Source: Prevotellamassilia timonensis (GTDB lineage: Bacteria > Bacteroidota > Bacteroidia > Bacteroidales > Bacteroidaceae). From it: a DNA stretch of 64,000 nt. The notes under the pieces are model-generated. The model saw only the letters and a list, made by a program, of their open reading frames with translations. It was not told where the DNA came from and did no database searches. Below are positions 1-9,355 of the stretch, in pieces (positions within the stretch are counted from its first letter, which is position 1; each line of letters starts with the position of its first letter). The translations under genes were made by a program, and so were the position numbers. Location: assembly GCF_021531665.1 (NCBI RefSeq), contig NZ_JADYUH010000004.1, positions 36,360 to 100,359 of the forward strand, given 5' to 3'.

Positions 1-49
1 ACACGTTTCCCCAAAATTTCAGAACAATCTTTTACACAATCTTTTTTTT

Positions 50-409
50 ATGGAACAAACAAAATCATTGATAGAAGCAATCATCCAAGGAATACAGGAA
101 AAGAAAGGAAAAGAAATCACCACAGTGGACCTGCACCACATCGTCACGGCACCGTGCGCTTGTTTCGTCATTTGCACCTGCGGCTCTCCCCAGCAAGTTT
201 CTGCCGTCTGTGACTCCGTCGAGGAGTTCACCCGGAAACTGGTGCAGCAGAAACCATCTGCCATCGCCGGCCGTCAGAACGGTCTCTGGGTCGCCATGGA
301 CTATGGCACCGTCATGGTGCACATCTTCCTCGAAGAGGCGCGCGGCTACTACGAACTCGAGAAACTGTGGGACGATGCGGAGCTTACGCAATATCCTGAC
401 ATTGACTGA
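50..409 (+). CDS. rsfS: Ribosomal silencing factor RsfS (DUF143/Iojap family)
   Basis: This 119-residue protein is the usual size for RsfS, which binds ribosomal protein L14 and blocks subunit joining when nutrients are low. The central segment HHIVTAPCACFVICTCGSP corresponds to the family's strand with a conserved Asp/Ser-rich context. The segment GLWVAMDYGTVMVHIFLEE matches the highly conserved family core (W-x-x-x-D-Y-G-x-x-x-V-H-x-F). The ATG follows a T-rich leader with no clear Shine-Dalgarno, which is normal in Bacteroidetes. It lies 23 bases before ftsH, an rsfS-ftsH-cdsA order often seen in this phylum, so the three are probably one transcript. Its promoter lies outside the window or is not recognisable in the first 49 bases. 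Confidence 0.93.
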   Translation: MEQTKSLIEAIIQGIQEKKGKEITTVDLHHIVTAPCACFVICTCGSPQQVSAVCDSVEEFTRKLVQQKPSAIAGRQNGLWVAMDYGTVMVHIFLEEARGYYELEKLWDDAELTQYPDID

Positions 410-432
410 CCTACCCTAACAGAACCATAGAC

Positions 433-2523
433 GTGAATAACCCCTACAAGAAAAATCCCTCTCCCAAGAAGCCCGGAAAACCATCGGGCTTCAACCTCTC
501 GTGGCTTTATCTGGCACTCATAGCCGGTCTGGTCTATATGCTGTTCCAAGACAACAGCGAAAACGCCGGCGGCATTGACAAAGAAATCAGCTACACCACC
601 TTCCGCACCTACGTGAAACAAGGCGTAGGCTCGGAAGTCGTTGTCAACAAGACTGACGGAATCGCAAAAATGGTCGTGAAGCCGGAACACATCCGAGAAA
701 TCTTCAAAAACGGAACAGACCAAACAGGAACAAAACCCACAGTCTCCACGCGCTATCCCAACATCGAATCCGTCAACTCCTTCCTCGACGAGAACTTCCC
801 AGGAGGCAACGTGAAATATGAGGAAAGCAGCCACTTCTTTTCTAACCTCGTCACTGCCATCCTTCCCATCCTGCTGCTCGTCGGTCTTTGGGTCTTCATC
901 ATGCGCCGAATGGCTGGCGGCGGAGGAAGCGGCGGAATTTTCTCCGTCGGAAAAAGCAAAGCCAAACTCTATGACAAAAACGGCACCAATTCAACCCACA
1001 TCACCTTCAAAGACGTAGCCGGACAAGAGGGGGCAAAACAGGAGATTCGCGAAATTGTCGATTTCCTCAAAGCTCCAAAGAAATACACTGACCTCGGCGG
1101 AAAGATTCCCAAAGGTGCCCTCCTCGTGGGACCTCCGGGCACAGGCAAAACACTGCTGGCAAAGGCTGTGGCAGGCGAAGCTGACGTCCCGTTCTTTTCC
1201 ATGGCTGGCTCTGACTTTGTCGAAATGTTTGTCGGCGTGGGAGCAAGCCGCGTGAGAGACCTCTTCCAACAAGCCAAGGAGAAGTCACCCTGCATCATCT
1301 TCATCGATGAAATTGACGCCATCGGACGTGCACGCGGCAAAAACATTCAAATGGGAAGCAACGATGAACGCGAAAACACGCTCAACCAACTCCTGACCGA
1401 GATGGACGGCTTCGGAACAAACTCCGGCGTCATTGTCCTTGCAGCCACCAACCGCGTGGACATCCTGGACCCCGCCCTGCTTCGTGCCGGACGATTTGAC
1501 CGTCAGATTCACGTGGACCTTCCCGAACTTTCCGAACGCGTCGCCATCTTCAAAGTGCACTGCGCACCGTTGAAAGTGGACAAAAACCTCGACCTCGAAA
1601 TGCTGGCGCGACAGACACCGGGCTTCTCCGGCGCAGACATCGCTAACGTCTGCAACGAAGCGGCGCTCATGGCTGCACGCCACAACCGAAACGAAGTCGG
1701 AAAACAAGACTTCATGGACGCCGTGGACCGAATCATCGGAGGACTCGAACGCACAAGCAAAGTCATGACCGAGGACGAGAAACGCACGATTGCCATTCAC
1801 GAAGCCGGACATGCCGCCGTCTCGTGGCTCTTGCAGTATGCCAACCCGCTCGTGAAGGTCACCATCGTGCCGCGAGGACAAAGCCTCGGCGCCGCATGGT
1901 ACATGCCCGAAGAACGCTCCAACACCACACGCGAACAGATGTTGGACCAATTCTGCTCCATCCTCGGAGGACGCGCTGCGGAAGAACTCTTCATCGGACA
2001 CATCTCCTCCGGAGCACTCGACGACCTGCAAAGAGTGACGAAGGGAATCTACTCCATGGTCGTTTACTACGGAATGAGTGATTCGCTCTACAACGTCAGC
2101 TACTACAACCCTCAGCAGGACTACGGATTCACAAAGCCCTACTCCGAGGCTACGGCTGAAAAGATTGACAAAGAAGTGGCTGACATGATTGCCACTGAAT
2201 TTGAGCGCGCAAAACAAATTCTGCTTGAACACAAAGAGCAACACAACGAACTCGCGAAGTTGCTCATGGAACGCGAAGTCATCTTCACCGAAGACGTGGA
2301 ACGAATCTTCGGACCGCGCCCCTGGAAAAGCCGCACCGACATCCTCATGGAAGAGGAAGCACTCAAACTCGCAGACCAACGAACCCGACAACTCGAAGCT
2401 GAAGCCCAAGCAAAAACTGAAGCCGAAGCCAATGCCGATGCCGAAGCCAATGCCACCGAAATCACCGAAGACAGTGACAACGGAAACGCCACCGAAGTTG
2501 CCGAAGAGAACAAACCATCATGA
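433..2523 (+). CDS. ftsH: ATP-dependent zinc metalloprotease FtsH
   Basis: FtsH is a membrane-anchored AAA+ protease that extracts and degrades misfolded membrane proteins and short-lived regulators. The 696 residues begin with a cytoplasmic tail and a membrane helix near residues 20-38. A periplasmic domain follows, then a second helix near 138-156. The AAA module has Walker A GPPGTGKT starting at residue 233, Walker [12 protein letters not shown] and the second region of homology ending RAGRFDRQ. The zinc site HEAGH sits at 456-460. The C-terminus is an Ala/Glu-rich low-complexity tail built from repeated AEA/NA units, which is longer than in Escherichia coli FtsH. The start is a GTG codon. 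The stop overlaps cdsA by four bases (ATGA), which implies translational coupling. Confidence 0.97.
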   Translation: MNNPYKKNPSPKKPGKPSGFNLSWLYLALIAGLVYMLFQDNSENAGGIDKEISYTTFRTYVKQGVGSEVVVNKTDGIAKMVVKPEHIREIFKNGTDQTGTKPTVSTRYPNIESVNSFLDENFPGGNVKYEESSHFFSNLVTAILPILLLVGLWVFIMRRMAGGGGSGGIFSVGKSKAKLYDKNGTNSTHITFKDVAGQEGAKQEIREIVDFLKAPKKYTDLGGKIPKGALLVGPPGTGKTLLAKAVAGEADVPFFSMAGSDFVEMFVGVGASRVRDLFQQAKEKSPCIIFIDEIDAIGRARGKNIQMGSNDERENTLNQLLTEMDGFGTNSGVIVLAATNRVDILDPALLRAGRFDRQIHVDLPELSERVAIFKVHCAPLKVDKNLDLEMLARQTPGFSGADIANVCNEAALMAARHNRNEVGKQDFMDAVDRIIGGLERTSKVMTEDEKRTIAIHEAGHAAVSWLLQYANPLVKVTIVPRGQSLGAAWYMPEERSNTTREQMLDQFCSILGGRAAEELFIGHISSGALDDLQRVTKGIYSMVVYYGMSDSLYNVSYYNPQQDYGFTKPYSEATAEKIDKEVADMIATEFERAKQILLEHKEQHNELAKLLMEREVIFTEDVERIFGPRPWKSRTDILMEEEALKLADQRTRQLEAEAQAKTEAEANADAEANATEITEDSDNGNATEVAEENKPS

Positions 2524-3368
2524 AAAACCTTTTGACACGCACCCTCACAGGACTGCTTTTCGTCGCCGTGCTCATCGGCGCGACCGTCAGTTCTGCACAA
2601 AGTTTCGTCATTCTCTTTGCCGTCGCAACGGCTCTGACAGTTTGGGAATTTAGCACCGTGGTCAATCTCCATGCCGGAGCTTCGGTGAATCGCTTCATCA
2701 ACACCGTCGCCGCCGTCTATCTCTTCTTCTGTTTTGCCGGCTACAGTTCCGACCTCGTGCCCTCAAAGGCTTTCGTGCCCTATCTCCTTTCCCTGCTCTA
2801 TCTTCTCATCAGCGAACTCTATTTGCAAAAGCCTAATCCGCTGAAGAACTGGGCATTTGCGTTTGCCTCACAAATCTATATCGCCCTGAACCTCTCTCTG
2901 CTGAACGTCCTGGCGTTTCAATATGACGCACTGACGAATTCAACAAAGTTCTACTGGCAGTTCCCCTTGGCTGTTTTCATCCTCCTTTGGGCGAACGACA
3001 CGGGGGCTTATCTCTGCGGCTCCGCACTCCACAAACGCTTCCCCGCAAAACTTTTTGAGCGCGTCTCACCCAAAAAATCGTGGGTCGGCAGCATCGGAGG
3101 CGGCGTGATTTGTCTGACCGTGGCAGGCGTGTTCGGCAGTTTCTTCCCCGACCTCCTCAGTCTGTGGCAATGGGTCGGCATGGGAGTCGTCGTCTGTCTG
3201 TTTGGCACGTGGGGCGACCTCGTGGAAAGTCTGCTGAAACGACAACTGGGCATCAAGGACAGCGGCACCATGCTCCCCGGACATGGCGGCATGCTCGACC
3301 GCTTTGACTCCTCGCTGCTCGCCATCCCCGCCGTCGTGCTCTACCTCTACACCCTCTGCAACTTTTGA
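2520..3368 (+). CDS. cdsA: Phosphatidate cytidylyltransferase
   Basis: CdsA makes CDP-diacylglycerol from phosphatidate and CTP, the branch point of phospholipid synthesis in the inner membrane. The 282-residue protein is mostly hydrophobic, with about eight predicted membrane segments. It carries the family signature near the C-terminus: SLLKRQLGIKDSGTMLPGHG followed by GMLDRFDS, with the Lys-Asp and Asp-x-x-Asp residues that bind metal and CTP. The ATG overlaps the ftsH stop as ATGA. Downstream lies an inverted repeat that probably ends the transcript, facing the convergent PspC gene. Confidence 0.95.
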   Translation: MKNLLTRTLTGLLFVAVLIGATVSSAQSFVILFAVATALTVWEFSTVVNLHAGASVNRFINTVAAVYLFFCFAGYSSDLVPSKAFVPYLLSLLYLLISELYLQKPNPLKNWAFAFASQIYIALNLSLLNVLAFQYDALTNSTKFYWQFPLAVFILLWANDTGAYLCGSALHKRFPAKLFERVSPKKSWVGSIGGGVICLTVAGVFGSFFPDLLSLWQWVGMGVVVCLFGTWGDLVESLLKRQLGIKDSGTMLPGHGGMLDRFDSSLLAIPAVVLYLYTLCNF

Positions 3369-3405
3369 ACTGAACATTGTCCGAAACATTTGAAGCCTGA
3401 ACAAT

Positions 3406-3447
3406 AAGGGGCGTTCTAAGAATTACGGTTTTCTTAGGACGCCTCTT
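3406..3447. terminator. Bidirectional terminator-like inverted repeat derived from repeat family B ends
   Basis: The left arm AGGGGCGTTCTAAGAA pairs with the right arm TTCTTAGGACGCCTCT with two mismatches, followed by a short T run. It lies between the convergent cdsA and PspC genes. The arms are almost the same as the terminal repeats of the family B elements (AAGGGGTGTTCTA...), so it looks like two element ends left without the middle. Confidence 0.65.
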
Positions 3448-3555
3448 TTCGCTCCATCTCAGCAAACACAAAAAGGACTGTCGAAGCGGAAAATAAATTC
3501 CTCGACGACAGCCCAATGACAACTACAATGCTAATATAATGATTTCTTCTCTGAT

Positions 3556-5466
3556 TCAGGCAGCGGTTTGCTTTTCCTTCGCTGCGCCACTCTGTGGCTT
3601 GCTCTGTTCAGCCGGATTCTTTTCCGTCTTCTTCACGGACTTCTTTACCGATTTCTTTACCGAAGCCGGCTTTTTCGCTTGGGTCGATTTCGAGGCTGAA
3701 CCTTGGGTGGCGACAGTGTCTGCAGCCTGACCGGCATCGGCGCCCGGACCGTCGCTGACGATTTCCAGACTATAGAACTCCAAATCCGACACGCCGGAGC
3801 GACCTGCCACATTGCCCGTCGCTTCGGGCAGAGTGGTGAAACCGAACGTCAATGTGCCGCCCGCGTGGTGGAAAGAGGGAGTGCGCTGGAAATCCCATTC
3901 TTCCAAACGCTCACGCACTTCCGAACTGCGACTCAGCGGGCGCGATTCGTTGCGAAAAGCGTAAACTTTCTCCAACTCATCGGGACTGAGCGACGCCATG
4001 TTGCCCTTGCCGTCGTAACCTCTGGAGGTCATGGAATACACCAAAGCCGAACCGTCGGCACTATCGAAAAAGAGACTGGCGCCCTTTCCCTCCAATTTGT
4101 AGATAGCCTCAATGTGGTAGTCCCCGGCGGGGAGATCGACTTGTTTTTGTCCCTTCGCAATCATCGCATATCTCCTCATGTCGCGCTCCAATTCCAGCAC
4201 AGGCACATCTTCTCCCGTGAAAATGGACTCTTCCCAATGGAAGACGTCACCATCATCCGAGACGTTTCTCAGTTCCAGCAATTCCAAGCCCCAGTTGTCG
4301 AGTTCTCCCGAGCTTCTTGCAGACAAAAACGAAGCGATGTCCAGATTCTCCGACTGCACTTTTTCTTGGCGGAAATGCTCTATCTGGCCACCGGCAATGA
4401 CCAAGAACGTGATGGAAGTGGCAAAGCTGAGCACGAAGGCAATGATGAGCGTCACGCGCGACGCCACGGAAAGGCGGCGTTCCGGAGATTTGACCAGCAA
4501 GGAGCGGAGCAAACCAAAGAGCAACAAACAGATGGCAATCCAGCCCGCAATGCAAGCCAACCAGAAATAAAGTTCAATGGCAGGGTTCGCCAAAAGAGCA
4601 TTTTGGAAAAATTCGTTTACTGCGCCGGAGGAAACCAAAACATTCCAACCCACAAAGGTGCCGATGATGAGGAAGATGGTGAAAATGATGCCTCCAATCG
4701 CCAGAGGAATCAGAATCAAGAGCAGGAGGAGTTTGATGCAGAAGAGGAGGATTTGTCCCAGCGTGCCGAAAAAGGAACGCGCCGAGTTCTGCACGCGCGG
4801 CGAATTGACGAACTGCTGCGCCTTGTCGGCGGCACGCATGATTTCCTCGTTGAGAGTGGTGGGATTCACGGGCTGACCGTGGAGCTGAAGCCGCTCCTCG
4901 GGCGTCACGGCTTCCGGAACGATTGCCCAAAGGGCGAGATAGACGACAGAAACCGTCATGAAACTGAAAATGGCAAGAATGACCAAAAGAATACGCCAAG
5001 GAAGCGGGTCATTAGCTCCGAAATAGTGGCAAAGACCCGACATGACGCCGGCAATCATTTTGTCATCGGGGTCGCGATAGAGCTTACGAGAGAAGAAACC
5101 CTTCTTGTTCTTTCTGACGGTAGCATTGTCGGCAGCAGCATCGGCATTGGCTGAAGTCCCCTCACTTTCGGGAGCACTTGCATCGGCTGGACTATCGTCA
5201 GTTTCGTTGTCCATCTGCTCCGGATTTCCAATTCGGGAAATGATGTCTCGAACATGCTCAATCGTGACTGCCTCCACGCCTTTCTCTCGCAATTCAGAGA
5301 AAAGTTCCGCAACACGATGTTCAATGTCATCAGCAATCTCATCGCCACCATCGCGGCGACTGAAATAGTTTTTCATGTTGTTGAGATAGGTCTCAAGCAA
5401 CTGGCAGGCGTCTTCGTCAATGGCGTAGAGCGTGCCAAAAAGGTTGATGGTGATATTCTTTTTCAT
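3556..5466 (-). CDS. PspC domain-containing multi-pass membrane protein
   Basis: This protein of 636 residues belongs to the Bacteroidetes PspC group paired with PadR regulators. The N-terminal region is a soluble segment of about 100 residues. It is followed by the PspC domain (KLYRDPDDKMIAGVMSGLCH and the hydrophobic helix ending WAIVPEA), as in phage-shock-protein C. Two or three further membrane helices come next, then an extracytoplasmic domain. The tail is Lys-rich, with KSVKK repeated in tandem. The start was set at the ATG giving MKKNITINLFG, because that is where family similarity begins. An upstream ATG would overlap the PadR gene. The exact function is unknown; envelope-stress sensing is an inference from PspC. 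Confidence 0.88.
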   Translation of the reverse strand: MKKNITINLFGTLYAIDEDACQLLETYLNNMKNYFSRRDGGDEIADDIEHRVAELFSELREKGVEAVTIEHVRDIISRIGNPEQMDNETDDSPADASAPESEGTSANADAAADNATVRKNKKGFFSRKLYRDPDDKMIAGVMSGLCHYFGANDPLPWRILLVILAIFSFMTVSVVYLALWAIVPEAVTPEERLQLHGQPVNPTTLNEEIMRAADKAQQFVNSPRVQNSARSFFGTLGQILLFCIKLLLLLILIPLAIGGIIFTIFLIIGTFVGWNVLVSSGAVNEFFQNALLANPAIELYFWLACIAGWIAICLLLFGLLRSLLVKSPERRLSVASRVTLIIAFVLSFATSITFLVIAGGQIEHFRQEKVQSENLDIASFLSARSSGELDNWGLELLELRNVSDDGDVFHWEESIFTGEDVPVLELERDMRRYAMIAKGQKQVDLPAGDYHIEAIYKLEGKGASLFFDSADGSALVYSMTSRGYDGKGNMASLSPDELEKVYAFRNESRPLSRSSEVRERLEEWDFQRTPSFHHAGGTLTFGFTTLPEATGNVAGRSGVSDLEFYSLEIVSDGPGADAGQAADTVATQGSASKSTQAKKPASVKKSVKKSVKKTEKNPAEQSKPQSGAAKEKQTAA

Positions 5467-5521
5467 AGTGTGAAGTTTTTCGAGGTTTTGGAAAAGAGAT
5501 ATGACATCCGATTTCACGGAA

Positions 5522-5920
5522 TCAAAGAGCGGAAGGCGTTTCTTCGGCATCACTTGCCGCGGACGACACAGGCGGAGGTGGCGGGAGTTGAGGTAACATG
5601 CTCTTCAGCAGACTGATGGTTCGTGCCAGTTCGTTCCAGGCACTGTCCATGCCACCAAGGAATTCTGTCCCGGCATCGGTGAGCGCGTAGTATTTTCTGG
5701 GCGGTCCCTGAGTGGACTCGCGCCACTCGTAACTGAGGAGCCCGTCCTTTTTCAGACGATTGAGCAACGGGTAGAGCGTTCCTTCCACGACAATCAGCTC
5801 CGCTTGTTTCAAGCGAGTAATGATGTCGTTGGCATAGCACGACTCCCGGCTCAGCAGAAGGAGAACGCAGTAGTCAAGCATTCCCTTTCGCATCTGTGAT
5901 TTAGCATTTTCAATGTTCAT
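5522..5920 (-). CDS. PadR family transcriptional regulator
   Basis: This 132-residue winged-helix protein has the PadR N-terminal layout: a start helix (QMRKGMLDYCVLLLLS), a recognition helix, and the wing strand VVEGTLYPLLNRLKKDGLLS, then YYALTDAG. A C-terminal helix follows for dimerisation. It lies directly upstream of the PspC gene with a 55-base gap, the common PadR-PspC pair, so it most likely represses the pair. A palindrome overlaps its own promoter about 200 bases upstream and is the natural operator candidate. The inducing signal is unknown. Confidence 0.93.
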   Translation of the reverse strand: MNIENAKSQMRKGMLDYCVLLLLSRESCYANDIITRLKQAELIVVEGTLYPLLNRLKKDGLLSYEWRESTQGPPRKYYALTDAGTEFLGGMDSAWNELARTISLLKSMLPQLPPPPPVSSAASDAEETPSAL

Positions 5921-5979
5921 GGTTACTTATGTTTGTTTCTTTCGCGGAAGAAGTGATGGACGAGAAAGAGGAAAAGTTC

Positions 5980-6055
5980 GCGGCGGAAACGGGATGAATC
6001 GCGGCGGAAACGAGATGAATCGCGGCGGAAACGAGATGAATCGCGGCGGAAACGC
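5980..6055. repeat. 21-bp tandem repeat, about 3.6 copies
   Basis: The unit GCGGCGGAAACGAGATGAATC is repeated in register three times, the first copy with one change, and a fourth is cut short. It lies in the leader between the PadR promoter and the PadR start codon, so it is transcribed in antisense orientation to the listed unit. Confidence 0.85.
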
Positions 6056-6091
6056 CCCACCCTGTTTCTTCAAAGCCGATGTTTCACGCCG

Positions 6092-6123
6092 CAAATGTAG
6101 GCAATACTTTAGTACCTTGCCAA
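6092..6123 (-). promoter_or_regulatory. Promoter of the PadR-PspC operon
   Basis: On the minus strand the sequence reads TTGG, 20 bases, then TACATTTG, matching the Bacteroidetes -33/-7 pattern (TTTG and TAnnTTTG). Transcription would start about 170 bases before the PadR start codon, giving a long leader that contains the 21-bp repeats. Confidence 0.6.
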
Positions 6124-6136
6124 GCAAAGTACTAAA
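6108..6136. promoter_or_regulatory. Candidate PadR operator palindrome
   Basis: TTTAGTAC and GTACTAAA form a perfect 8-bp inverted repeat separated by 13 bases. It overlaps the -33 region of the PadR promoter. Palindromes with this spacing are usual for PadR dimers, so autorepression is likely, but the assignment is by inference. Confidence 0.5.
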
Positions 6137-6275
6137 CTTATGCAAGTATTTAGGAATATTTAAGGAAAAGCACAGAAGAAAGAAACGGCAGTGCCTTCGT
6201 TCGGATTCTCCGTTTGCCCCGAAGAGCAAAGAGACACGAACGAAGGCACTGCCGGTGCAAGGCGTAACGACGTGG

Positions 6276-6638
6276 TCAGGGTTTGGTGAAATAGATGGTA
6301 TCGCCGTAGGACGTTCCCATGCCGTTGCGGGCGAAGGCAACGGCATAATAAACACCTGCGCCGAGCGAATCAGTCACTGCGATGAAATCTTCAGACGGCT
6401 CCGTTGCTAAGGTGGAAGCCTGCAGCGTGTCATTCCCATAGCTAAAACCGCACTCACGCAACGAGCTGTTCGGAGAAGAAGTCACGACACCATGAAGCAA
6501 AGCCGAGTCACCGACGATGGTGACGCCGAAGCTTTCAACAGTGGGAGGGAACGGCTGTTCGCCGCTGCGATCTTCGCCACAGGAGAGCAGACAACCTGCG
6601 AGCCACACCAGGAACAAAAGAGGAAACAGATATTTCAT
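6276..6638 (-). CDS. Small predicted lipoprotein with fibronectin-III-like fold
   Basis: This 120-residue protein starts with a hydrophobic signal followed by a cysteine in LAGCLLSCGED, which suits lipobox processing at one of the two cysteines. The rest, with segments such as VTIVGDSALLHGVV, ECGFSYGND and GVYYAVAFARNGMGTSYGDT, resembles the beta-sandwich repeats common in Bacteroidetes surface lipoproteins. The ATG overlaps the tilS stop as ATGA, so it is translationally coupled to tilS. No enzyme motif is visible and the function is unknown. Confidence 0.75.
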   Translation of the reverse strand: MKYLFPLLFLVWLAGCLLSCGEDRSGEQPFPPTVESFGVTIVGDSALLHGVVTSSPNSSLRECGFSYGNDTLQASTLATEPSEDFIAVTDSLGAGVYYAVAFARNGMGTSYGDTIYFTKP

Positions 6639-7951
6639 GGGAAAAGAACGTACTTGAGATGAATCATAGAATGGGTTTTGTCTGTCACGGCACAGCGTGC
6701 ATCAATGGTTTGGTTGACGAGCCAAAGAATGCCGTCATCGTCGCACACCGCAAGGGCAGCGAGTTTGTCGATTCGCGAGGCGTGACGATCCGTCAGATAG
6801 TCGCTGACAAGTTTGGAACCTTTCATGCCGAAAGGTCGGAAGCGGTCGTTCTGCCGAATGCTGCGAACAAAAAGTTTGCCGCGGACGGTGCTTGCATCCA
6901 ACCACGCCTCGGTGGGCGAGAAGCGAAGTGCACTCACGGAAGAGAACGGAACTTCCTTCATTTCAATGCCCGCCGGCGAATCCGAGCGCAAGGTGTTCAC
7001 TTTGAATGTAAGTTCACACGGAGCAATGACCACCGGCAGATGCCGCACTTCGATGGCATCGTGAGTCCGAGTGCAAAGATAGTCATTTGCTTCCAACAGC
7101 ATCCCCACCCGCCCCGTCAAAAGCGCTTCGCTCTGCGTGCGAGAGAAACCATACTCCGACAACCACATCTCCAAGAACAGTTCCGGCACAGGGAAGGCGA
7201 AGAGGTCGGCGAGCAGAATGCGTTCGCCGTCAGGCAGACTTGTCACATGCTCCCGGCGGAAGCGGTTCACGACGGAATCGCAGAGTTCTGCATACCGACG
7301 GAGCCGCTGCGCCATTCTATGAAGTCCGTCGGAAATGTGCCTGTTCATGGAGCGTAACAAGGGCAGAACTTCGTGACGAATTTTGTTTCGCGTGAAGTGT
7401 GTGTCGGAGTTGGAACTGTCTGTGACGTAATCTTGTCCCCTACTCTCCAGATATTTTAAAATGTCTTCCCGAGAAGCATTGAGCAACGGGCGAACGATTC
7501 CCTCTCGTTGGGGAGGAATGCCACAGAGTCCGCGAAGACCGGTGCCGCGAATGAGATTGAGGAGGACGGTCTCGGCATCGTCATCAAGGTGGTGAGCCAC
7601 CGCAACGGCGTCGGCATTCAACTCTTTTCGTAAAGAATCAAACCATTCGTAGCGAAGACGCCGCGCTGCCATTTCGATGCTTTCCCCACAGGCTGCAGCC
7701 TCAGATTTTGTGTCAAAACGGGCGACACGGAAGTCACAGCCCCAACGCCGGCACAACGTCTCGACGAAGTGTTCGTCGCGTTCGCTCTCCTCACCACGAA
7801 GTTGGAAATTGCAGTGGGCTACAGCCACAATGTTGGCGTGCATCTCCTTCAGGAAAAGAAGCATGGCGACTGAGTCGGCACCACCGCTCACGGCAACGAT
7901 GAGACGCTGAGCAGGAGAGATGACCGGAGGAAGAGAGTGAGGAAATGCCAT
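6635..7951 (-). CDS. tilS: tRNA(Ile)-lysidine synthetase
   Basis: TilS uses ATP and lysine to change C34 to lysidine in tRNA-Ile(CAU), so that it reads AUA codons; the enzyme is essential in most bacteria. The PP-loop SGGADSVAML lies near the N-terminus. It is followed by a His-rich catalytic stretch (AVAHHLDDDAETVLLNLIRG) and the TilS C-terminal domains. The start giving MAFPHSLPP was chosen because it places the PP-loop at the usual distance. The longer frame upstream overlaps the radical SAM gene and has no family-like sequence. The 438 residues match family length. Confidence 0.94.
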   Translation of the reverse strand: MAFPHSLPPVISPAQRLIVAVSGGADSVAMLLFLKEMHANIVAVAHCNFQLRGEESERDEHFVETLCRRWGCDFRVARFDTKSEAAACGESIEMAARRLRYEWFDSLRKELNADAVAVAHHLDDDAETVLLNLIRGTGLRGLCGIPPQREGIVRPLLNASREDILKYLESRGQDYVTDSSNSDTHFTRNKIRHEVLPLLRSMNRHISDGLHRMAQRLRRYAELCDSVVNRFRREHVTSLPDGERILLADLFAFPVPELFLEMWLSEYGFSRTQSEALLTGRVGMLLEANDYLCTRTHDAIEVRHLPVVIAPCELTFKVNTLRSDSPAGIEMKEVPFSSVSALRFSPTEAWLDASTVRGKLFVRSIRQNDRFRPFGMKGSKLVSDYLTDRHASRIDKLAALAVCDDDGILWLVNQTIDARCAVTDKTHSMIHLKYVLFP

Positions 7952-7979
7952 GGGAAAAGGAAACGAAAGGAAAAGGAAA

Positions 7980-8756
7980 TCAGTAGGCAACCTCCACGTC
8001 AAAGCCCTCGGCGCGGAGAAGTTCTGCGATGCGGTCGAGTTCTTCGGGCGTTGCCTTGAGCAAAGCGGTGTCGGGAGTCGGGCGGTCAATGGTGTAAATC
8101 ATGATACGCGAGGGACGGATACGACGCAACGCCGCCAGCCAAGGCAGCACGAACTTGTCGCCTGTGTTGTCCACGTCATGTTCGCCGACCTTTCCTTTGA
8201 GGAACATGGTCTGAATGATGACGTGTCCGTCAAATATTTCCAAAGCCGAAAGCACCTGGTTGAGGTCGTAGGCACCGGTGGGCCGGTCCACGAGCGAGAT
8301 GTAGTCGCCGGAGACAGTGTCGAGTTTCTGAATGTTGTTATCAACCTTCATCAGTGCGGCGTGTACTTCCGGTTTCAGGAGGCGGGTCGCATTGCTGAGC
8401 ACGGAGACCTTGGCTTCGGGGAAGTAGCGGTTGCGCAGCGCGATGGTGTCTTCAATGATGGCGGGAAAGTCCGGATGGGCAGTAGGTTCTCCGTTCCCGG
8501 CAAAGGTGAGGACGTTGGGTGCGGTTCCCTCAGCCTTCATTTCTTGAAGTTTCTCCTCTAACTTCTGCGCCACCTCTTCTCGGGTGGGTCGAGGCAAGGA
8601 AGGGCGATGTTCAGCGTTGAAGCCGCACTCGCAGTAGATGCAGTCAAAAGTACAGATTTTTCCGTCGGCAGGCATGAGGTTAATGCCCAAAGAAATGCCG
8701 AGTCGGCGACTGTGAACCGGTCCGAAAATGGGAGAAGGATAGACGATGCCAATCAT
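7980..8756 (-). CDS. Radical SAM protein (COG0731 type)
   Basis: This 258-residue protein has a cluster motif CTFDCIYC (C-x3-C-x2-C) that binds the 4Fe-4S cluster used to cleave S-adenosylmethionine. It also has the GNGEPTAHPDF segment, which matches the second glycine-rich motif of this group. The N-terminus VYPSPIFGPVHSRRLGISLG is characteristic of the COG0731 subfamily related to wyosine-type tRNA enzymes, but the substrate of the bacterial members is not known. It lies between rplS and tilS on the same strand, which fits a role in translation or RNA modification without proving it. Confidence 0.88.
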   Translation of the reverse strand: MIGIVYPSPIFGPVHSRRLGISLGINLMPADGKICTFDCIYCECGFNAEHRPSLPRPTREEVAQKLEEKLQEMKAEGTAPNVLTFAGNGEPTAHPDFPAIIEDTIALRNRYFPEAKVSVLSNATRLLKPEVHAALMKVDNNIQKLDTVSGDYISLVDRPTGAYDLNQVLSALEIFDGHVIIQTMFLKGKVGEHDVDNTGDKFVLPWLAALRRIRPSRIMIYTIDRPTPDTALLKATPEELDRIAELLRAEGFDVEVAY

Positions 8757-8796
8757 GTTGAAAGGAGTGAAAGTTAGGATTTACGTCAGAAAAGAT

Positions 8797-8834
8797 AGAA
8801 AAAAGAGGCTTCCCGAAGTGGAAAACCTCTTTTA
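8797..8834 (-). terminator. Intrinsic terminator after rplS
   Basis: On the minus strand AAAAGAGG and CCTCTTTT pair around an inner stem TTTTCC/GGGAAG, followed by a T run. It lies just after the rplS stop, so the downstream radical SAM and tilS genes may be partly separate from rplS. Confidence 0.7.
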
Positions 8835-8858
8835 TCATTTCGGGTAGCAAACCGAAAA

Positions 8859-9224
8859 TTAGTCATTCTTGGCTGCGGTGCGTTTTTCTTTGATGCGAGC
8901 CTTCTTACCCGTGAGTTTACGGAGGTAATAGAGCTTAGCGCGACGCACTTTACCCACTTTGTTCACTTCGATGCTTTCGATGTTGGGAGAATCAATGGGG
9001 AAGATACGTTCCACACCGACAGTTCCGGACATCTTGCGCACGGTGAAGTGCTTTTTGTTCTGATGACCATTGATTTTGATAACAACGCCGCGATACAACT
9101 GGATGCGCTCTTTGTTACCTTCGACGATTTTGTATGCCACGGTGATGGTGTCGCCCGCTTTGAACTTGGGGAACTCTTTGCCGGTGGCAAAAGCTTCTTC
9201 AGCAATCTTGATTAAATCTGCCAT
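8859..9224 (-). CDS. rplS: 50S ribosomal protein L19
   Basis: L19 sits at the 30S-50S interface of the ribosome. The 121 residues cover the whole family: [20 protein letters not shown], then [39 protein letters not shown] and the basic tail with [21 protein letters not shown] good Bacteroidetes promoter lies about 90 bases upstream and a terminator follows. Confidence 0.97.
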   Translation of the reverse strand: MADLIKIAEEAFATGKEFPKFKAGDTITVAYKIVEGNKERIQLYRGVVIKINGHQNKKHFTVRKMSGTVGVERIFPIDSPNIESIEVNKVGKVRRAKLYYLRKLTGKKARIKEKRTAAKND

Positions 9225-9314
9225 GATTTGATTTTAAAAGATTTGTTGTCCGTCCCTACCCAGCTTAACGGGGAACTCTCTACATCCCGACAGCGGCTGA
9301 GCGGAAAAGCGGGG

Positions 9315-9345
9315 CAAAGTTACAATCTTTCTTTGAAACGGCAAG
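9315..9345 (-). promoter_or_regulatory. Promoter of rplS
   Basis: The minus strand reads CTTG, 19 bases, TAACTTTG, close to the Bacteroidetes consensus. It leaves a leader of about 85 bases, which contains the short stem CCGCT...AGCGG and may carry ribosomal-protein control, though no known motif is recognised. Confidence 0.6.
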
Positions 9346-9355
9346 TGCTTAACTA

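Noticed and set aside
1285..2409. Long antisense frame opposite ftsH
   Set aside because: It lies wholly inside ftsH and its protein is low in recognisable motifs, as expected from codon-biased antisense frames in GC-rich genes.
3703..5154. 483-codon frame opposite the PspC gene
   Set aside because: Antisense shadow; no family motifs and the PspC frame has clear domains.
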